Source: Nitrospinota bacterium (lineage in GTDB: Bacteria; Nitrospinota_A; UBA7883; JACRLM01). From it: DNA of 6,280 bases. The notes beneath the pieces are model-generated. The model had not been told where the DNA came from and did not search any database. It saw nothing but the letters and a program-made list of their open reading frames with translations. Of this stretch, positions 5,052-6,280 are shown piece by piece; position 1 is the first letter of the stretch, and the number at the start of each line of letters is the position of its first letter. Location: assembly GCA_015231995.1 (NCBI GenBank), contig JADGAO010000195.1:1-6280 (forward strand), given 5' to 3'. The translations under genes and the position numbers were made by a program.

Positions 5052-6097
5052 CAGCGCAAAAGTTCCACCGCCGAGCCTGTCTTGCCCAGGACGGAGTCCC
5101 GAACCAGCCCGACGCTAATCATGTTCATGCAATCGAAGTGGGGACACTTCTCCATAACGCACCTGGCGCAGGCGGCGACGTTTGGGACCAGCGCCGTGTC
5201 TTTGGAGCCGATGGGACCCCACCTTTGCGGCAGGCAGACGAAAATCGGGCAGTATATGCCAACCACAGGCGTACCCAGCGCGGAAGCCATGTGCAATGGG
5301 CCTGTGCTTCCCGCCACGAACACGTCCAGTTGCGACAGGACGCTGGCAAGCTCCATGAGTTTCCCGCTCCCGATATGTTTCGACGCTAATCCGCCGGATG
5401 ACCTGATCACCCGCTCCACAAGCTCCTTCTCGGCGAAAGAACCAGTGACGACCACATCGCAACCGGAACCGGTCAACTCCCGCACCAACTCGACATACCG
5501 CTCCTCCGGCCAGTTCCGGGCCGATCCGCCGCTTCCGGGATGCACGCCCACCAACGGCCTGCCTTCGACACGCGTAAGCTTTATCGCAGGCGGATTGGGC
5601 GGCGTTAAAAACGCCACGCGGACGGGAGGCGCGCCAAACACGCTCAGCAGATCGAGGTTATGATCGGTCTCGTGCCGCAGGGTTTTGGAGCGGCGCTGGC
5701 GCACGCGATGGGTCAACATGGCCTGCGCTATTTTCGTGGCCGGGCCGACCCTTACAGGTATCCCCGCCAATGCGGTGAGCGCCGCCACCGAGAAATTGGA
5801 AAACAGTATCACCGCCGCGTCGAACTTCCGTTTCCTGATTTCCGGCAGGAGGCGTTTGAACTCGTGCAACGGGATCCGCGAGGTGTCCGAATCGAAAGAG
5901 ATGACGTCGTCAACGTCCGGCCTGCCCTCAAGAAGCTCGGCGGTCTGGCTCCTTGTAAGCGCGCAGATGCTGGCGCGTGGAAACGCCGATTTCAGCGACG
6001 TGAACACAGGCAGGGAAAGGACAATGTCCCCGATCCTGTCGGTTCTGGCCACCAATATTCTGGCGCGTTCGGGAAGTGTTATGGTTTTCGAATTCAT
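5051..6097 (-). CDS. ADP-heptose:LPS heptosyltransferase family glycosyltransferase (GT9)
   Basis: A 348-residue cytoplasmic GT-B enzyme of family GT9 (WaaC/WaaF/RfaF/WaaQ), which transfers heptose from ADP-heptose onto LPS inner core or a similar acceptor. The N-terminal domain opens with ILVARTDRIGDIVLSLP (14-30), where D24 matches the catalytic Asp of the family. The C-terminal nucleotide-sugar domain carries GVHPGSGGSARNWPEERY (184-201), DVVVTGSFAEKEL (214-226) and VAGSTGPLHMASALGTPVVG (261-280). Near the C-terminus lies a Cys-rich patch, C310, C313, C318, H320 and C323, which resembles the Cys motif seen in many RfaF-type proteins. It is the first gene of the overlapping operon. The start at 6097 is the only ATG before the conserved motif, but it has no Shine-Dalgarno sequence. 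Acceptor and sugar (heptose I, II, III or other) cannot be determined. Confidence 0.92.
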   Translation of the reverse strand: MNSKTITLPERARILVARTDRIGDIVLSLPVFTSLKSAFPRASICALTRSQTAELLEGRPDVDDVISFDSDTSRIPLHEFKRLLPEIRKRKFDAAVILFSNFSVAALTALAGIPVRVGPATKIAQAMLTHRVRQRRSKTLRHETDHNLDLLSVFGAPPVRVAFLTPPNPPAIKLTRVEGRPLVGVHPGSGGSARNWPEERYVELVRELTGSGCDVVVTGSFAEKELVERVIRSSGGLASKHIGSGKLMELASVLSQLDVFVAGSTGPLHMASALGTPVVGIYCPIFVCLPQRWGPIGSKDTALVPNVAACARCVMEKCPHFDCMNMISVGLVRDSVLGKTGSAVELLR

Positions 6098-6165
6098 CAG
6101 GTTATTTTAGCACGTTGAGCCAGATACACGCCGCGCCGCAAGCCTGCAACATCCTCCACGAGGTT
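6098..6165 (-). promoter_or_regulatory. Short intergenic gap with possible promoter close to the GT9 start
   Basis: The 68-bp gap lies between the stop of the upstream same-strand gene and the GT9 ATG. On the minus strand a -10-like TAAAAT occupies 6109-6104, only 6 nt before the ATG, with no good -35 at 17 nt (GGCGTG). If used, it would place the transcription start at or beside the ATG. Alternatively the gap is simply internal to a longer operon. No clear terminator hairpin with a T-run was seen. Confidence 0.25.
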
Positions 6166-6279
6166 TCAGTGGACGATTTCGGAGAAGTTGCCATGAAAAC
6201 CGGATGACCCGCCGCGCATGGTGTTGCGGATGACGGACATCAGCGGATCCGGGAAGATTTCGTCCAACTCGTCCAGATA
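6166..6279 (-). CDS. C-terminus of an unidentified protein (5' part outside window)
   Basis: The minus strand from the right edge reads 37 codons and then TGA (6168-6166). The peptide includes YLDELDEIFPDPLMS, then VIRNTMRGGSSGFHG, and ends NFSEIVH. Acidic and hydrophobic residues are mixed as in a folded soluble protein. The alternative frame that stays open is Arg/Pro/Cys-rich and looks non-coding. The gene lies on the same strand as the glycan operon, 68 bp upstream of it, so it may be part of the same transcription unit. I do not recognise the family from this tail. Confidence 0.55.
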   Translation of the reverse strand, partial: YLDELDEIFPDPLMSVIRNTMRGGSSGFHGNFSEIVH

Positions 6280-6280
6280 T

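Noticed and set aside
5660..6118. Plus-strand frames of 141-152 codons opposite the GT9 gene
   Set aside because: They are antisense to a gene with all GT9 motifs and show no protein-like features.

Overview
The window looks like part of a chromosomal envelope-polysaccharide (LPS or exopolysaccharide) locus from a Gram-negative, diderm bacterium. An MsbA-type lipid flippase, an ADP-heptose:LPS heptosyltransferase-family enzyme, an O-antigen ligase/polymerase-family membrane protein, a Sec/Lol-type lipoprotein and a polyprenyl-phosphate sugar-1-phosphate transferase together imply an outer membrane. The DNA is fairly GC-rich, and the intergenic gaps carry palindromic repeats of kinds often seen in environmental genomes. 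Taxonomy cannot be fixed from the sequence; an uncultured deltaproteobacterium-like or related lineage is a guess only.

Layout. Bases 1-54 hold the first 18 codons of a minus-strand gene running off the left edge, with a good promoter (-10 TATAAT at 85-90) and a Shine-Dalgarno sequence. The divergent spacer (55-317) also carries a 15-bp perfect inverted repeat at 145-177. A plus-strand sugar transferase gene (best start 318, end 896) follows. The convergent spacer 897-1108 contains no gene but is dense in secondary structure: a 20-bp palindrome, a second hairpin, and a degenerate inverted repeat with TTGTCATTCTGAG ends.

From 6097 down to 1109 lies a compact four-gene minus-strand operon. Its order of transcription is GT9 heptosyltransferase-like, MsbA-like ABC transporter, clan GH-A glycoside hydrolase lipoprotein, O-antigen ligase/polymerase-like protein. 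Every junction overlaps (TGATG, ATGA, ATGA), so translation is probably coupled throughout. Upstream, 6166-6279 encodes the C-terminal 37 residues of another minus-strand protein that I cannot identify.

How the genes may work together (inference). The sugar transferase would load the first sugar phosphate onto undecaprenyl phosphate. The GT9 enzyme would add heptose or a similar sugar to a lipid-linked acceptor, and the ABC transporter would flip the lipid-linked product to the periplasm. The Wzy/WaaL-like protein would polymerise or ligate the glycan. The lipoprotein hydrolase, sitting between flippase and ligase genes, may trim or edit the same glycan, as PslG, PelA and AlgL do in other export systems. 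That coupled hydrolase is the most interesting item here. The rest is ordinary envelope biosynthesis.
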